Assembly: GCA_944391745.1 (NCBI GenBank)
Contig: CALXUS010000012.1
Coordinates: forward strand, 1-58,967
Source of the DNA: an uncultured Clostridia bacterium
GTDB taxonomy: Bacteria > Bacillota > Clostridia > TANB77 > CAG-508
Length of the DNA: 58,967 nt
Reading direction: 5' to 3'
Shown here: piece by piece, positions 44,965-56,629 of the stretch
How the letters are laid out: each line of letters opens with the position of its first letter
Numbering within the stretch: position 1 is the first letter of the stretch
Position numbers and translations under genes: made by a program
Notes under the pieces: generated by a model
What the model saw: the letters and a program-made list of their open reading frames with translations, nothing else
What the model was told of the DNA's origin: nothing
The model's database searches: none

Positions 44965-47900
44965 TTATACCCACATTGAAGATGAATCTTTTTTATTATT
45001 TTCTGCTTCTTTCATGCTTTCTCTATCTGCTCCTGATTCTGTTTCTTCAGTATTAATGTGTGTATTTTGGTATCTTGCCATACCAGTTCCTGCTGGTATT
45101 AATTTACCAATTATAACATTTTCTTTTAATCCAATTAGTTCATCAGTCTTTCCTTTTATTGCTGCTTCAGTTAAAACTTTTGTTGTCTCTTGGAATGACG
45201 CTGCTGATAAGAAACTATCTGTTGCTAATGCTGCTTTTGTTATACCTAGAAGTATTCTCTTTCCTTCTGCTGGCTTCTTACCTTCAGCTTCTAGTTTTTT
45301 ATTAATTTCTTCTAACTCATTTATATCTACTAAAGATCCTGGTAATAATTGACTATCTCCGTTATCTTCGACTCTAACTTTCTTAAGCATTTGTCTTGCG
45401 ATAACCTCAATATGTTTATCATTAATATCAACACCTTGGTTTCTATAAACTTTTTGAATTTCTTGAACTAGATATTCATGAACTCCTTCTGGTCCTTTGA
45501 TTGCAAGTATTTCATTTGGATTTATTGAACCTTCAGTGATTGGATCACCGACTTCAATATGATCTCCTTCTGATACACATAGTTTAGCACCAAATGGAAT
45601 TGAATAAGTTTTAGCATTATCATTAGATACAACTGTAACTTCTTTCTTCTTTTTAACTTCTGAAATTTTAATTGTACCTTCAATTTCTGATATTATAGCT
45701 AATCCCTTTGGTTTACGAGCTTCAAATAGCTCCTCAACTCTAGGAAGACCTTGTGTAATATCGGCAACACCAGCGACACCACCTGAGTGAATAGTTCTCA
45801 TTGTAAGCTGTGTACCAGGCTCACCTATTGATTGTGCTGCGATAGTTCCTACGGCTTCACCAATTGTTATAAGTTCACGAGTAGCTAAACTCATTCCATA
45901 ACATTTTGCACAAATTCCATGTTTTGTTTTGCAGTTTAATGGTGAACGTACTGTTACTTTCTCTATTCCGCAGTCAACTATTTTCTTAGCTACTTTTTCA
46001 GTTATTAGTTTATCTGGTGTAGCTAGAACTTCGTTTGTATTTGGATCTACAATTTCATGTAGAGGATATCTTCCTATTAGTCTTTCTTGTAAACTTTCTA
46101 TTACTTGATTTCCATCTTTAATTGCATATACTTCAAGTCCTTCAGTTGTTCCACAGTCGTCTTCTCTTATTATTAAGTCTTGTGATACATCAACTAATCT
46201 TCTTGTTAAGTATCCAGAGTCAGCTGTTCTTAAAGCTGTATCTGATAGACCTTTACGAGCACCGTGTGCAGATATGAAGTATTCTAGGGCATCTAGACCT
46301 TCACGGAATGATGACTTAATTGGTATTTCAACTGTTTTACCTGTTGTACTTGCCATAAGTCCACGCATACCAGCAACTTGTCTTAACTGGCTTATGTTAC
46401 CACGGGCTCCAGATTTTGACATCATGTATATTGGGTTTAAATCGTCAAAGTTCTTTTGCATTGCATCGGCAACTTTGTCTGTAGCTTTCTCCCAAATTTT
46501 AATTACACTGTTATATCTTTCATTATCTGTTATTAAACCACGTGCATATTGAGCTGTTACTTTATCTACTTCTTTTTGCGCTTCTGCTAAATCCTCAGCT
46601 TTTTCTTCTGGTACTTTAACATCATCGATTGATACTGTCATACCAGCTGTTGTACAATATTTATAACCTGTTGATTTAATATAATCAAGAAGTGTTGCTG
46701 TTCTATCTAATCCATGTACATCAATACATTTTGCAATTATTTGTTTTAATTGCTTTTTAGCTATGGTAAAGTTAATTTCTGGTTCAAATTTATTTTCTGG
46801 CTTACTTCTATCAACGAATCCTAAATCTTGTGGAATTCCTTTATTGTAAATTAATCTTCCTACTGTTGTAATTATCATACCATGATCAATTTCTTTTCCG
46901 TTTTCGTCATATTCAGCTATTCTTACATGTACTTTTGCGTGTACCCCTAAGTCATGGTTTGCATAAGCCATTTCAGCTTCATCTGTTGATGAAAAATACA
47001 TTCCAGCTCCTAATGTTCCTTTTCTTATTTGTTCATCATAAGAATCGTTAGGATCTGCTTCAACATCCATTGTTAAGTAGTAAGCACCTAAAATCATATC
47101 CTGTGATGGTTCTGTTATAGGTTCACCATCTGTTGGCTTTAATAAGTTGTTTGTTGAAAGCATTAAATATCTTGATTCTGCTTGTGCTTCTGGTGATAAT
47201 GGTAAGTGAATAGCCATCTGGTCACCATCAAAGTCTGCGTTAAATGCTGTACAAACTAATGGGTGTAATTTTATAGCTCTACCTTCTACTAATACTGGTT
47301 CAAATGCTTGAATACCTAGTCTATGAAGTGTAGGAGCACGGTTTAACATTACTGGGTGGTCTTTGATTACGTCTTCTAGGACTTCCCATACTGCAGGGTC
47401 TAATCTTTCAACCATTCTTTTTGCATTTTTAATGTTATGTGCTAAATTTCTAGCAACTAATTCCTTCATAACAAATGGTTTGAATAGTTCAACAGCCATT
47501 TCTTTTGGAACACCACATTGATATATTTTTAGTTCAGGTCCTACAACGATAACTGAACGTCCTGAATAGTCAACACGTTTTCCAAGTAGGTTTTGACGGA
47601 ATCTACCTTGTTTTCCTTTTAATAGGTCTGATAAAGATTTTAAAGCTCTTCCACCAGCACCTGTTACAGGTCTTCCACGTCTTGAATTATCTATTAAGGC
47701 ATCTACTGATTCTTGTAACATTCTCTTTTCATTTCTTACAATTATTTCAGGTGCGCCTAATTCTAGTAATCTCTTTAATCTGTTATTTCTGTTTATAACT
47801 CTTCTATATAAGTCATTTAAGTCTGATGTTGCAAATCTACCACCATCTAGTTGTACCATTGGTCTTAAATCTGGTGGTATAACTGGTATAACATTCATAA

Positions 47901-48582
47901 CCATCCATTCAGGTCTGTTACCTGATTGTCTGAATGCTTCTACAGTATCTAATCTTTTTATTATTTTTGCTTTCTTTTGTTCACTTGCTTTAACAAGTTC
48001 TTTCTTTAATTTTTCTGAAAGCTTTTCTACATCTATTTCTTCAAGTAATTTTCTTAATGCTTCTGCTCCCATTTCAGCTTTAAAAGAGCCAACTCCGTAT
48101 TTTTCTTCTGCATCATGGTATTCTTTTTCATTTAATACCTGACCTTTATCTAAATTTGATGTTCCTTTATCTGTTACAATGTATGATGCAAAATAAACTA
48201 CCTTTTCTACGGCTCTTGGTGATACATCAAGCATTAATGCTATTCTATTTGGTATACCTTTAAAATACCATATATGTGCTACTGGTGCTGCAAGTTCAAT
48301 GTGTCCCATTCTTTCTCTTCTAACTTTTGATTTTGTTACTTCAACACCACATCTATCACATACTACGCCTTTGTATCTTATTCTTTTATATTTTCCACAA
48401 TGGCATTCCCAATCTTTTACTGGTCCAAATATTCTTTCGCAGAATAAACCATCTTTTTCTGGCTTAAGTGTTCTATAATTAATGGTTTCTGGTTTTTTTA
48501 CTTCACCTTTAGACCATTCTCTTATTTTTTCATCTGATGCTAATCCTATTTTTATCTTGCTTAAAGATTCTAATTCGTCCAC
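44965..48582 (-). CDS. rpoC: DNA-directed RNA polymerase subunit beta'
   Basis: Carries the catalytic magnesium loop NADFDGD (448-454) and the zinc-binding site with C60, C62, C75 and C78; a second zinc region contains [14 protein letters not shown]. Length (1205 aa) is standard for Firmicutes. The C-terminus ends in a short Lys/Ser-rich tail. It follows rpoB with a 125-base gap. Confidence 0.98.
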   Translation of the reverse strand: MDELESLSKIKIGLASDEKIREWSKGEVKKPETINYRTLKPEKDGLFCERIFGPVKDWECHCGKYKRIRYKGVVCDRCGVEVTKSKVRRERMGHIELAAPVAHIWYFKGIPNRIALMLDVSPRAVEKVVYFASYIVTDKGTSNLDKGQVLNEKEYHDAEEKYGVGSFKAEMGAEALRKLLEEIDVEKLSEKLKKELVKASEQKKAKIIKRLDTVEAFRQSGNRPEWMVMNVIPVIPPDLRPMVQLDGGRFATSDLNDLYRRVINRNNRLKRLLELGAPEIIVRNEKRMLQESVDALIDNSRRGRPVTGAGGRALKSLSDLLKGKQGRFRQNLLGKRVDYSGRSVIVVGPELKIYQCGVPKEMAVELFKPFVMKELVARNLAHNIKNAKRMVERLDPAVWEVLEDVIKDHPVMLNRAPTLHRLGIQAFEPVLVEGRAIKLHPLVCTAFNADFDGDQMAIHLPLSPEAQAESRYLMLSTNNLLKPTDGEPITEPSQDMILGAYYLTMDVEADPNDSYDEQIRKGTLGAGMYFSSTDEAEMAYANHDLGVHAKVHVRIAEYDENGKEIDHGMIITTVGRLIYNKGIPQDLGFVDRSKPENKFEPEINFTIAKKQLKQIIAKCIDVHGLDRTATLLDYIKSTGYKYCTTAGMTVSIDDVKVPEEKAEDLAEAQKEVDKVTAQYARGLITDNERYNSVIKIWEKATDKVADAMQKNFDDLNPIYMMSKSGARGNISQLRQVAGMRGLMASTTGKTVEIPIKSSFREGLDALEYFISAHGARKGLSDTALRTADSGYLTRRLVDVSQDLIIREDDCGTTEGLEVYAIKDGNQVIESLQERLIGRYPLHEIVDPNTNEVLATPDKLITEKVAKKIVDCGIEKVTVRSPLNCKTKHGICAKCYGMSLATRELITIGEAVGTIAAQSIGEPGTQLTMRTIHSGGVAGVADITQGLPRVEELFEARKPKGLAIISEIEGTIKISEVKKKKEVTVVSNDNAKTYSIPFGAKLCVSEGDHIEVGDPITEGSINPNEILAIKGPEGVHEYLVQEIQKVYRNQGVDINDKHIEVIARQMLKKVRVEDNGDSQLLPGSLVDINELEEINKKLEAEGKKPAEGKRILLGITKAALATDSFLSAASFQETTKVLTEAAIKGKTDELIGLKENVIIGKLIPAGTGMARYQNTHINTEETESGADRESMKEAENNKKDSSSMWV

Positions 48583-48629
48583 TATATATTAGCCTCCCTT
48601 AAATTTTATTTGGGTGCTTTTTTATTTAT

Positions 48630-48671
48630 AAGGCATATACACCGCTGTTCAATCATTTTTTGCTATGCCTT
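48630..48671. repeat. Inverted repeat in the rpoB-rpoC spacer
   Basis: Arms AAGGCATA (48630-48637) and TATGCCTT (48664-48671) form an 8-bp stem with a 26-base loop in the gap between rpoB and rpoC. No T tract follows on either strand, so a processing or attenuation role is more likely than termination. Confidence 0.4.
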
Positions 48672-48706
48672 ACAAATTTAAAAGCTATTAAATTATTTTT
48701 TGATTT

Positions 48707-51700
48707 TTATTCCTCATAATTTCCATCATCATAAGAGTCATCATACTCATCATTTGAATAATCGTCTGAGATTAATCCTTCATCTGATTCATCTGATAAA
48801 TCACTGAATATGCTATCACTTTCTTCAGAAGCTTCATCTTCTTCACTAGCTTCAGTATATCCATCTTTTAGTTCATTTTCATCAAGAACTGTTTCTTCTT
48901 GTGGCTTCGAATCGTTTACAACATTAAAGTCTACTCCATCATCTATATCTTCTTTTAGCTCTATTTCACTGCCTTTATCTGAATATAGTCTAATATCTAG
49001 ACCTAATGATTGTAATTCTTTAACTAATACTTTAAATCCTTCTGGTACACCTGGTTTTGGAATATCCTCGCCTTTTACTATTGCTTCATAAGTTTTTACA
49101 CGTCCTACAATATCATCTGATTTTGTTGTAATCATTTCTTGTAATGTGTAAGCTGCGCCGTAAGCTTCTAGTGCCCAAACTTCCATTTCACCAAATCTCT
49201 GTCCACCAAATTGTGCTTTACCACCAAGAGGTTGTTGAGTAACTAGTGAATATGGTCCAGTTGAACGAGCATGGATCTTATCATCTACTAAGTGGTGTAA
49301 TTTAAGCATATACATAACACCAACTGTTACTGGATGATCAAATGCATCACCTGTTCTACCATCATAAATTGTTGTTTTTCCATCTTTAGATAAACCTGCT
49401 TCTTCAAGTAGCTCTTCAATTTCTTTGTCTTTAGCACCATCAAATACTGGTGTTTCAACTTTCCATCCAAGGGCTCTAGCGGCCATACCTAAGTGAACTT
49501 CAAGTACCTGTCCTAAGTTCATACGAGAAGGTACACCCATTGGGTTTAATACTATATCTACTGGTGTTCCATCTGGTAAGAATGGCATATCTTCCTCTGG
49601 TAATATTCTTGAAATAACACCTTTGTTACCATGACGTCCAGACATTTTATCACCAACTGATATTTTTCTCTTTGTAGCAATATAACATCTAATTACTTGA
49701 TTTACTCCAGGGCCTAATTCATCTGAATTTTCTCTAGTAAATATTTTTACATCAACTATTGTTCCTGCTTCACCATGAGGAACTCTTAAAGATGTATCTC
49801 TAACTTCCCTAGATTTTTCACCAAATATTGCTCTTAATAATCTTTCTTCAGCTGTAAGTTCTGTTTCTCCTTTTGGAGTAACTTTACCTACTAATATGTC
49901 ACCTGGTCTAACTTCTGCACCTATTCTTATAATACCATCTTCGTCTAGGTCTTTTAAGCTATCTTCACCAACATTTGGTATATCCCTAGTAATTTCTTCT
50001 GGTCCAAGTTTTGTATCACGACATTCACAATCATATTCTTCGATGTGAATTGATGTATAAACATCGTCTTTTACTAATCTTTCACTAATAAGAACAGCAT
50101 CCTCGAAGTTGTAACCTTCCCAAGTTGAGAAAGCTATAAGTACGTTTCTTCCAAGTGCCATTTCGCCATTTTCTGTTGATGGTCCATCTGCAATTGTTTC
50201 GCCTTTTTTAACTTTTTCCCCAACAGCTACTATTGGTCTTTGGTTAATACATGTACCACCATTTGTTCTCTTGAATTTTAATAGTTTATATCTATCTAGT
50301 TCATTATTTTTATTTCTAATTTGAATTTCATCACCAGTAACCTTTTCTACTATACCATCTTCTTTAGCTGAAACTGTAATTCCAGAGTCTTTTGCTGCTC
50401 TGTATTCCATACCTGTTCCAACTATTGGAGCTTCTGGTTTTATAAGAGGAACTGCTTGACGTTGCATGTTTGAACCCATTAGAGAACGTTTTACGTCATC
50501 GTGCTCTAAGAATGGAATCATTGCTGCTGCAACTGATACAAGTTCCTTTGGAGATATTTCAACATAATCTACCATGTTCTTTGGAACTTCTTTAATTTCA
50601 GTTACTTGTCTTACTTTTATTCTATCATTAATGAATCTTCCTTCACTATCAACTGGTTCTGAAGCTTGGGCTATAATATATTTATCTTCTTCATCAGCTG
50701 ATAAATAGTCAACATGATCAGTTAATTTTCCTGTTTCTTTATCTACTTTTCTATATGGAGCTTCTATAAATCCATATTCATTAATTCTTGCAAATGAAGA
50801 AAGTGCTGATATAAGACCTATGTTTGGTCCTTCTGGTGATTCAACTGGACATAGTCTTCCATAGTGAGTATAGTGAATATCTCTAACTTCGAATCCTGCT
50901 CTTTCCCTAGTTAAACCTCCAGGTCCTAATGCTGAAATTCTTCTTTTATGTGTTAGCTCAGAAAGTGGGTTTGTTTGATCCATGAATTGTGATAATTGTG
51001 AGCTTCCAAAGAATTCTCTAATTGATGATGATATTGGCTTTGTATTAATTAATGCTTGTGGTGTAATTGAATCTAAGTCTTGAACTGTCATTCTTTCACG
51101 AACTGTTCTTTCAAGTCTTGCAAGACCAATTCTAAATTGATTTTGTAATAATTCGCCAACGCATCTTATACGTCTATTTCCTAAATGGTCTATATCATCT
51201 ATTTTTCCTAATCCATGGTATAAGTTTAATAAATAGCTTATTGATGCTATAATGTCTTCATTAGTAATATTTTTTGGTACTAATTCTGACATTCTTTCTT
51301 TTATTACATCATGTAATTTAGATTCTTCAGTAGTATCAAGTATTGATTTTAATACTTGGTAATTTACTAATTCTTTTATGTGTAAATCACTTAAATCTAC
51401 TGTTACAAAATTATTGATATCTACTGTACCATTACCTATAACTGTAACTTTAGAATCTCCTACTTTTAGGTTTACTATATTTATTCCTGAGTTTTGAATT
51501 TGTTTTGCAACTTCTGCTGAAATTACATTATCTTTTTCTACAAATATTTCTCCAGTTTCACTATCTGAAATTGTTTCATAAGCAATTCCACCAGTAATTC
51601 TTTCTGCTAAATTCAATTTACCATTAAATTTGTGTCTACCTACTTTTGCCAAATCATATCTCTTTGGATCAAAGAATAGTCTATCAAACAATGTTCTTGC

Positions 51701-52456
51701 AGCATCTACGGTTGGTAATTCACCTGGTCTTAATTTTTTGTAGATTTCTATAAGAGCTTCATCAGACTTTTTTATTGGGTCTTTTTCTATTGTAGATTTT
51801 AATAAAGGTTCTTCACCAAATAGGGCTAATATTTGGTCATCTTTTTCTATTCCAATTGCTCTTAATAGTGTAGTTACAGGTATTTTTCTTGTTCTATCAA
51901 CTCTTACATAAAATACATCGTTATTATCTGTTTCGTATTCTAACCATGCACCTCTTAATGGCATAACTGTTGATGTAAATAATTTCTTTCCTGTTTTTGT
52001 ATCCATTGTGTATGCATAATAACAACTTGGAGAACGAACTAACTGGCTAACTACAACTCTTTCAGCACCATTTATAACAAATGTTCCTGTATCTGTCATA
52101 AGTGGAAAATCGCCAAGATAAATTTCTTGTTCTTTTATTTCTCCTGTTTCACGATTAAATAGTCTTACTTTTACGTGTAACTTTGTCGAATATGTAGCGT
52201 CTCTCTCTTTTGCTTCTTCTACTGTGTATTTTGGGTGTTCATCCATACGATAGTCTAGGAAATCTAGAACTAAGTTTTCTGAATAGTCTACTATTGGAGA
52301 AATATCTCTTAAAACTTCTCCTAATCCTTCGTTAATAAACCAATCATAAGAATCTTTTTGAACTTTAATTAAGTTAGGCATTTCAATAAAATCACCTATT
52401 TTTGAAAAAGATTTTCTTACGGTTTTTTCGTGTTTTACGTCTTTAACTTTTACCAA
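48707..52456 (-). CDS. rpoB: DNA-directed RNA polymerase subunit beta
   Basis: The core contains the characteristic rifampicin-region sequence [20 protein letters not shown] and the catalytic-site regions of beta. Translation starts at a TTG (52454-52456) 6 bases after the strong site GGGGGGAT. The 1249-residue chain ends in an acidic tail of about 75 residues rich in Asp, Glu and Ser. rplJ and rplL, which usually precede rpoB, are not next to it here; a peptidase gene lies upstream instead. Confidence 0.98.
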   Translation of the reverse strand: MVKVKDVKHEKTVRKSFSKIGDFIEMPNLIKVQKDSYDWFINEGLGEVLRDISPIVDYSENLVLDFLDYRMDEHPKYTVEEAKERDATYSTKLHVKVRLFNRETGEIKEQEIYLGDFPLMTDTGTFVINGAERVVVSQLVRSPSCYYAYTMDTKTGKKLFTSTVMPLRGAWLEYETDNNDVFYVRVDRTRKIPVTTLLRAIGIEKDDQILALFGEEPLLKSTIEKDPIKKSDEALIEIYKKLRPGELPTVDAARTLFDRLFFDPKRYDLAKVGRHKFNGKLNLAERITGGIAYETISDSETGEIFVEKDNVISAEVAKQIQNSGINIVNLKVGDSKVTVIGNGTVDINNFVTVDLSDLHIKELVNYQVLKSILDTTEESKLHDVIKERMSELVPKNITNEDIIASISYLLNLYHGLGKIDDIDHLGNRRIRCVGELLQNQFRIGLARLERTVRERMTVQDLDSITPQALINTKPISSSIREFFGSSQLSQFMDQTNPLSELTHKRRISALGPGGLTRERAGFEVRDIHYTHYGRLCPVESPEGPNIGLISALSSFARINEYGFIEAPYRKVDKETGKLTDHVDYLSADEEDKYIIAQASEPVDSEGRFINDRIKVRQVTEIKEVPKNMVDYVEISPKELVSVAAAMIPFLEHDDVKRSLMGSNMQRQAVPLIKPEAPIVGTGMEYRAAKDSGITVSAKEDGIVEKVTGDEIQIRNKNNELDRYKLLKFKRTNGGTCINQRPIVAVGEKVKKGETIADGPSTENGEMALGRNVLIAFSTWEGYNFEDAVLISERLVKDDVYTSIHIEEYDCECRDTKLGPEEITRDIPNVGEDSLKDLDEDGIIRIGAEVRPGDILVGKVTPKGETELTAEERLLRAIFGEKSREVRDTSLRVPHGEAGTIVDVKIFTRENSDELGPGVNQVIRCYIATKRKISVGDKMSGRHGNKGVISRILPEEDMPFLPDGTPVDIVLNPMGVPSRMNLGQVLEVHLGMAARALGWKVETPVFDGAKDKEIEELLEEAGLSKDGKTTIYDGRTGDAFDHPVTVGVMYMLKLHHLVDDKIHARSTGPYSLVTQQPLGGKAQFGGQRFGEMEVWALEAYGAAYTLQEMITTKSDDIVGRVKTYEAIVKGEDIPKPGVPEGFKVLVKELQSLGLDIRLYSDKGSEIELKEDIDDGVDFNVVNDSKPQEETVLDENELKDGYTEASEEDEASEESDSIFSDLSDESDEGLISDDYSNDEYDDSYDDGNYEE

Positions 52457-52690
52457 AGGTAATCCCCCCTAAATAAATTTAAGCAGACTTTTTTGTTTTG
52501 CTGATTTTGTAGAAAAAAATTAAAATGAACAAAACGTTTAACGCATACTTATGCTTAAAAAGTCCTTCTTGTAATATACTCATCATACAAATATTTTAAT
52601 TCCTGCTCTCTAATCAAAATATTTATAATCTTAAGTATATTCAATTCCTCTTTTTAAGCAATTTACATAAATAAAATTATAGAAGGCAAA

Positions 52691-52730
52691 AGAAAGGTAA
52701 ACCGACAAGTTAAGCCGATTTTACCCTTCT
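52691..52730 (-). promoter_or_regulatory. Terminator-like hairpin in the rpoB leader (attenuator candidate)
   Basis: On the minus strand AGAAGGGTAAAATCGGC pairs with GTCGGTTTACCTTTCT (16 pairs with two or three wobbles and one bulge, 7-base loop), followed by TTTTGCC. It lies inside the 350-base transcribed region between the rpoB promoter and the rpoB start. It could stop or slow transcription before rpoBC, or end a short RNA. Other shorter inverted repeats lie closer to rpoB (for example GACTTTTT / AAAAAGTC at 52486-52493 and 52558-52565). Confidence 0.55.
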
Positions 52731-52816
52731 TAATAATCTTCAATTATTTAATAATTAACGAATTTATCATCTATTAGCCCTCTAGATTTTATTCCGTACA
52801 TTTATATACTTTTTAT

Positions 52817-52846
52817 ATTATACCTCTTTTTGTGAAGGCTTGTCAA
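52817..52846 (-). promoter_or_regulatory. rpoB operon promoter
   Basis: On the minus strand a perfect TTGACA (52841-52846) and a perfect TATAAT (52817-52822) with an 18-base spacer. Transcription would start near 52810, about 350 bases before the rpoB start codon. The sequence around it contains no ORF with a ribosome site. Confidence 0.8.
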
Positions 52847-52889
52847 GGTATCTTTTGAAATTTTTTCTTTATCTGCTTAAAATAAATTA

Positions 52890-53570
52890 TTAATCAATGG
52901 TTGTTGATGTTCTACCTGTTCCAATTACCGCTTCTAACATTGCTTTCCAAGTATTGCAACCTACTATTCCATCAACAGTTAACCCACTTACTCTTTGATA
53001 ACTTCTCACTGCATTTAATGTTTGTGCTCCGAATACTCCATCCAACCCTCCTGTTTTGTATCCTAATGTATTTAAACAATCTTGCGCTATAAGTACATAA
53101 CTACCTCTGGAATTATTTCTTATAATCGGGAAACCTCCCGTAGAACATGCTGGTGTTCCTCTTCTTTTATCAAAATGTACCCATGTTGGCGTTAAACTTT
53201 TAGGTTCTACATAAGACCAAATATTTGAATTTAATGCACTAGTATATAATTGTGCTCTTCTTTCAACACTTAGAGTCTGGCCTGTATCAAAGGCAAGCCC
53301 TGCGTAGTGTTGTGAAAAATTGCTATGTCCGCCTTCCCATGGTCTTTTAAATGCATATCCAACTGGTATAGGTCCTCCAAATGCATATCTTTGACTATTC
53401 CATGCTTGCATACATCTTTTTTCTGTCCAAAGAGTTTGGCTTTTACTTGATCCTCTAAATTCTCCAACAGTTAATGTTCTATTGGTCACATAAGGCATAG
53501 CCTCTTTTTCTCCTCTATAATATGTTTCCATTCTATTAGTGTCATTATTATACACTTTAATCTTTGCCAT
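52890..53570 (-). CDS. M15-type peptidase with peptidoglycan-binding domain, 226 aa
   Basis: The N-terminal domain (about 40-140) has the zinc-ligand pattern of D,D-carboxypeptidases of peptidase family M15: SQH88-YAGLAFD95 and WVH132-FD. The C-terminal domain (about 155-220) is a PG_binding_1 repeat (LNTLGYKTGGLDGVFGAQT). There is no signal peptide, unlike a typical exported wall enzyme; this is the layout of phage endolysins and some spore-germination enzymes. It lies 58 bases downstream of the lysozyme gene. Confidence 0.75.
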   Translation of the reverse strand: MAKIKVYNNDTNRMETYYRGEKEAMPYVTNRTLTVGEFRGSSKSQTLWTEKRCMQAWNSQRYAFGGPIPVGYAFKRPWEGGHSNFSQHYAGLAFDTGQTLSVERRAQLYTSALNSNIWSYVEPKSLTPTWVHFDKRRGTPACSTGGFPIIRNNSRGSYVLIAQDCLNTLGYKTGGLDGVFGAQTLNAVRSYQRVSGLTVDGIVGCNTWKAMLEAVIGTGRTSTTID

Positions 53571-53628
53571 AATACCCTCCTAATATATAATATTCACTTT
53601 TCACGTTATAGTTTACTATATAATAATT

Positions 53629-54855
53629 TCATCTTCTTATTTTTAGACATTGTCCTGGATATATTAAATTTGGATTTACTATATTATTAAGTATTACTAG
53701 GTTTTCAATAGTAGTATTAAATCTTTTTGCAATTCCATATAATGTGTCGCCTCTAACTACTTTGTAACATAAATGTCCTAATTCCGTACCCATTCCAGTT
53801 GTATTTATAATTAATCTTTGACCTGGATAAATAATATTTGGATTTACTATATTGTTTTCTCTAGCAATTATGTTTACAGTTGTGTTATACTCCTGGGCTA
53901 TTTGGCTTAATGTATCCCCTTTCTTAACAATATAAGTAAATTCTTCGTTTTTATCATTTTCAGTTTCTACATAATTATTTGTTGGAATTTTTATACTTTC
54001 GCCAGCATATATAATATTTGGATTTGATATATTATTAATATTAGCTATTTCATCAACTGTTGTATTATATTCTAATGCTATTTCACTTAAAGTGTCGCCT
54101 TTTAGGATTGTTATACTTTTATAATTATTATTATTTTCTTCAACTTGAAGTAATGTCTCACTTTGTTCAATATTTTCGTTTATAAATATTTCTTTTGTAA
54201 ATATATCTCTATCTACATATCCACTTATTCCACTAATTTGCCCTGTATCTGAATATTGCCAGCCTACATATTTTTCCCATTTTCCATTATTTTGAGGTTC
54301 GGATACTCCATATTCAGCTACCCATAGTGGATAATTTAATATTTCTCCATTCCATATTGTTCTTGCCGTATAAGTATTACTATATACAATAGCTGGTTTT
54401 CCTATTATTTCTTCAAGTCTTTTTATAAAAGCTAAACCTATTGCGTTTATTTCATCATTATTTAAGTTCCCAAATTCTTCAAAATCCATTGCCAGTTTGC
54501 AATCAATTTGTTTTCCTGAAATTTTTGACGCAAAAAACTGTGCTTCATCCCTTGCTTCTTCCTCGTTTCTTGCTGTTACATAGTGATAAAATCCTATTTT
54601 TAATCCATTTGCTTTTGCATTTATGTAATTTGATTCTAAAGTTGGAGAAATATAATTTGTTCCTTGTGTTGCCTTTATATATACAACCTGTATTCCACTT
54701 TCCGCTACTTGACTAAAGTCTATTGTTCCTTGCCATTTACTAACATCTATTCCTTGATATGTTTCCACTGATGCTGGTTCTATTGCACTTACCTTTGAAA
54801 TTGATATTTGCAAAATTATTATATGCATAGCAATTATTATTAAAATTTTTTTCAA
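53629..54855 (-). CDS. Secreted GH25 lysozyme with three LysM repeats, 408 aa
   Basis: Signal peptide (about 1-24), then a glycoside hydrolase family 25 muramidase (about 33-235): D37 in QGIDVSKWQG and D124-F-E126, the usual acidic pair. Three LysM domains follow (about 248-296, 303-350, 358-406), each with a GDTL(S/Y).IA core, for wall binding. It cuts the glycan strands of peptidoglycan. The protein is complete. Confidence 0.93.
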   Translation of the reverse strand: MKKILIIIAMHIIILQISISKVSAIEPASVETYQGIDVSKWQGTIDFSQVAESGIQVVYIKATQGTNYISPTLESNYINAKANGLKIGFYHYVTARNEEEARDEAQFFASKISGKQIDCKLAMDFEEFGNLNNDEINAIGLAFIKRLEEIIGKPAIVYSNTYTARTIWNGEILNYPLWVAEYGVSEPQNNGKWEKYVGWQYSDTGQISGISGYVDRDIFTKEIFINENIEQSETLLQVEENNNNYKSITILKGDTLSEIALEYNTTVDEIANINNISNPNIIYAGESIKIPTNNYVETENDKNEEFTYIVKKGDTLSQIAQEYNTTVNIIARENNIVNPNIIYPGQRLIINTTGMGTELGHLCYKVVRGDTLYGIAKRFNTTIENLVILNNIVNPNLIYPGQCLKIRR

Positions 54856-54985
54856 ATTTTTCCTCCTTATATTTTTTTATATATTATTAATTTCAAATAT
54901 TTTTTGTTAATTAAATTTTTGTATTGAATATTTTTTTATTTTTAGTAAAAACTAATAATATATTTTTATGAAAGGAAGGATTATT

Positions 54986-55174
54986 ATGGCTAACTTAAGT
55001 AAAGTAGAATTACAAAATTTAAGACATTTTATTGGCTCTTCTGATACTTGCTATGCAAAATTAAATCAATATGCTAGTACAGCTGTTGATCCACAAATAA
55101 AGCAGCTTTTTACCAAAGCTGCTCAAGATAGTTTAAATACTAAACAAACACTTATGACTTTTTTAGAAAATTAG
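54986..55174 (+). CDS. Small spore-coat-type protein, 62 aa
   Basis: The start is the ATG at 54986, preceded by GGAAGGATTATT; a longer frame from 54968 would bury that site. The protein (MANLSKVELQNLRHF) is all helical and hydrophilic with a ferritin-like two-helix pattern. In Clostridia such short proteins lie beside CotF-type coat genes, as here, where the next gene is CotF-like and 22 bases away. The coat role is inferred. Confidence 0.6.
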   Translation: MANLSKVELQNLRHFIGSSDTCYAKLNQYASTAVDPQIKQLFTKAAQDSLNTKQTLMTFLEN

Positions 55175-55196
55175 GTTATTGAGAAAGGAGTTTTTT

Positions 55197-55442
55197 ATGG
55201 ACGAAAAAACAATGGTTAATGATATTTTAGAAAGTACCAAAGCTAGTCTTTCAAGTTATCAAACTGCAATTTCCGAAACAGAAAATATGCAATTAAGACA
55301 AACATTACAACAATTAAGAGATGGAAGTGAAAACTTTCAGTATGAGCTATTCAAAGTAGCTAAATCTAAAGGATATTACAAACCAGCAGATCCAGCAGAT
55401 ATGAGTGAAATTCAAAAAATGGCTAATCAATTTAATTTTTAA
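55197..55442 (+). CDS. CotF-family spore coat protein, 81 aa
   Basis: Starts at the ATG 55197 behind GAGAAAGGAG. The sequence MDEKTMVNDILESTKASLSS, then QLRQTLQQLRDGSE and finally ELFKVAKSKGYYKPAD follows the CotF pattern of a helical bundle ending in 'kGwY.p'. CotF proteins are in the spore coat of Bacillus and Clostridia. It forms a two-gene plus-strand operon with the 62-aa gene between two minus-strand wall-enzyme genes. Confidence 0.8.
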   Translation: MDEKTMVNDILESTKASLSSYQTAISETENMQLRQTLQQLRDGSENFQYELFKVAKSKGYYKPADPADMSEIQKMANQFNF

Positions 55443-55467
55443 TAATTTTTTGTAGTCGTGATGAAAA

Positions 55468-55496
55468 AATTGGTAGCATATAATGTGCTACCAATT
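55468..55496. terminator. Terminator between coat genes and M23 gene
   Basis: A perfect 11-bp stem AATTGGTAGCA / TGCTACCAATT with a 7-base loop. On the minus strand it is followed by TTTTTCATC and closes the M23 gene; on the plus strand the T tail is weaker. Confidence 0.8.
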
Positions 55497-55499
55497 CTC

Positions 55500-56495
55500 T
55501 TAATATATATAATTTTGTGGATCAACTGCTCTTCCGTTTACTCTTATTTCAAAATGTAAATGATTACCTGTTGAAATTCCTGTTGAACCAACGGCTGCTA
55601 TAACTTGACCTTGTGATACTGTTTGTCCAGATTTTACATATAGGCTACTACAATGTGCGTAAAGTATTGTTACAGAGCTATTTGATTTTATTGCTACAGT
55701 ATAACCATATCCTGAATACCCATTGCCATTTGCTCCATATCCTGAAAAAATTACTGTTCCAGAGGCAGCTGCTTTAATTGCGGTTCCTTTTGGTGCTGCT
55801 ATATCTAGACCTTTATGATTATCTCTAGATCTATTTCCAAATCTAGAACTTATTGTTCCTGATATTGGTTTAACTAAAGATATTCCTAAACTAGTTTTTA
55901 CACTTGGACCTGTATACCCGGCTGTAGGTATGCTTGCAACTTGAACTTTTTTCTCTTGGTATAATTCTGATACACAAGTTTCTACGCTTTTATATTCAGC
56001 CTGTTCAGTTGAATACTTTTCTATAATTCCTAATTCTTCTGAATTTGTACTTTTCTTTTCTTTTAATTGATTAACCGCAGATTCTGCATCGGTAAATGTT
56101 TTTACATAAGCTTTTTCATCTTCATCTTCTGTTATTGCATAATATTTATAATATGTTGTTCCTGAAGATGTAACTTTATCAAATATTTCCTCATCGTTAG
56201 TTTCTATTCCATTTTTTAATAGACAAGCTTTATACTCCGGCATTTCTTTTACTTCAACAAAAGCAACATTGTCTCCATTACCTGTGTTAATATAATCATT
56301 TATCCTTTTTTGTAAAGCAACTTTATCATTAGTATATCCTATTATTTCTCCATTTAAGCTTACACTATATGTTTGCTTGTATGTTACTTTTATTATACCT
56401 AATATTAGTACTGCTGCTATAACTAGTATTATTAAAATTTTTACTATTTTTCTAAAACCAATTACAACCTTTTTTAAATTACTAATTTTAATCAC
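55500..56495 (-). CDS. Membrane-anchored M23 (LytM) peptidase, 331 aa
   Basis: One N-terminal helix (about 17-36), a helical extracytoplasmic region (about 45-190) and a C-terminal M23 domain (about 210-331) with zinc ligands H227 and D231 (NHKGLD) and H312-x-H314 (NHLHFE). All ligands are present, so it is expected to be active on peptidoglycan cross-bridges. The layout resembles SpoIIQ-type and related M23 proteins of spore formers, though those may lack ligands. The GGAGGGTG ribosome site supports the start. Confidence 0.9.
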   Translation of the reverse strand: MIKISNLKKVVIGFRKIVKILIILVIAAVLILGIIKVTYKQTYSVSLNGEIIGYTNDKVALQKRINDYINTGNGDNVAFVEVKEMPEYKACLLKNGIETNDEEIFDKVTSSGTTYYKYYAITEDEDEKAYVKTFTDAESAVNQLKEKKSTNSEELGIIEKYSTEQAEYKSVETCVSELYQEKKVQVASIPTAGYTGPSVKTSLGISLVKPISGTISSRFGNRSRDNHKGLDIAAPKGTAIKAAASGTVIFSGYGANGNGYSGYGYTVAIKSNSSVTILYAHCSSLYVKSGQTVSQGQVIAAVGSTGISTGNHLHFEIRVNGRAVDPQNYIY

Positions 56496-56525
56496 CCTCC
56501 AAAAATTCTTAAGTTTTTCTTATCT

Positions 56526-56554
56526 TGTATATCACAAAAAAATATTTTTGTCTA
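56526..56554 (-). promoter_or_regulatory. Promoter of the M23 gene
   Basis: On the minus strand TAGACA (56549-56554) and TATACA (56526-56531) with a 17-base spacer, about 30 bases upstream of the start. Confidence 0.5.
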
Positions 56555-56629
56555 GTGTTATTTATTGGTAAAAACCTCTTGTCCGTAGTATTTCAATGTT
56601 TTCATTATTTAATATTTTTTATTTTTCTA

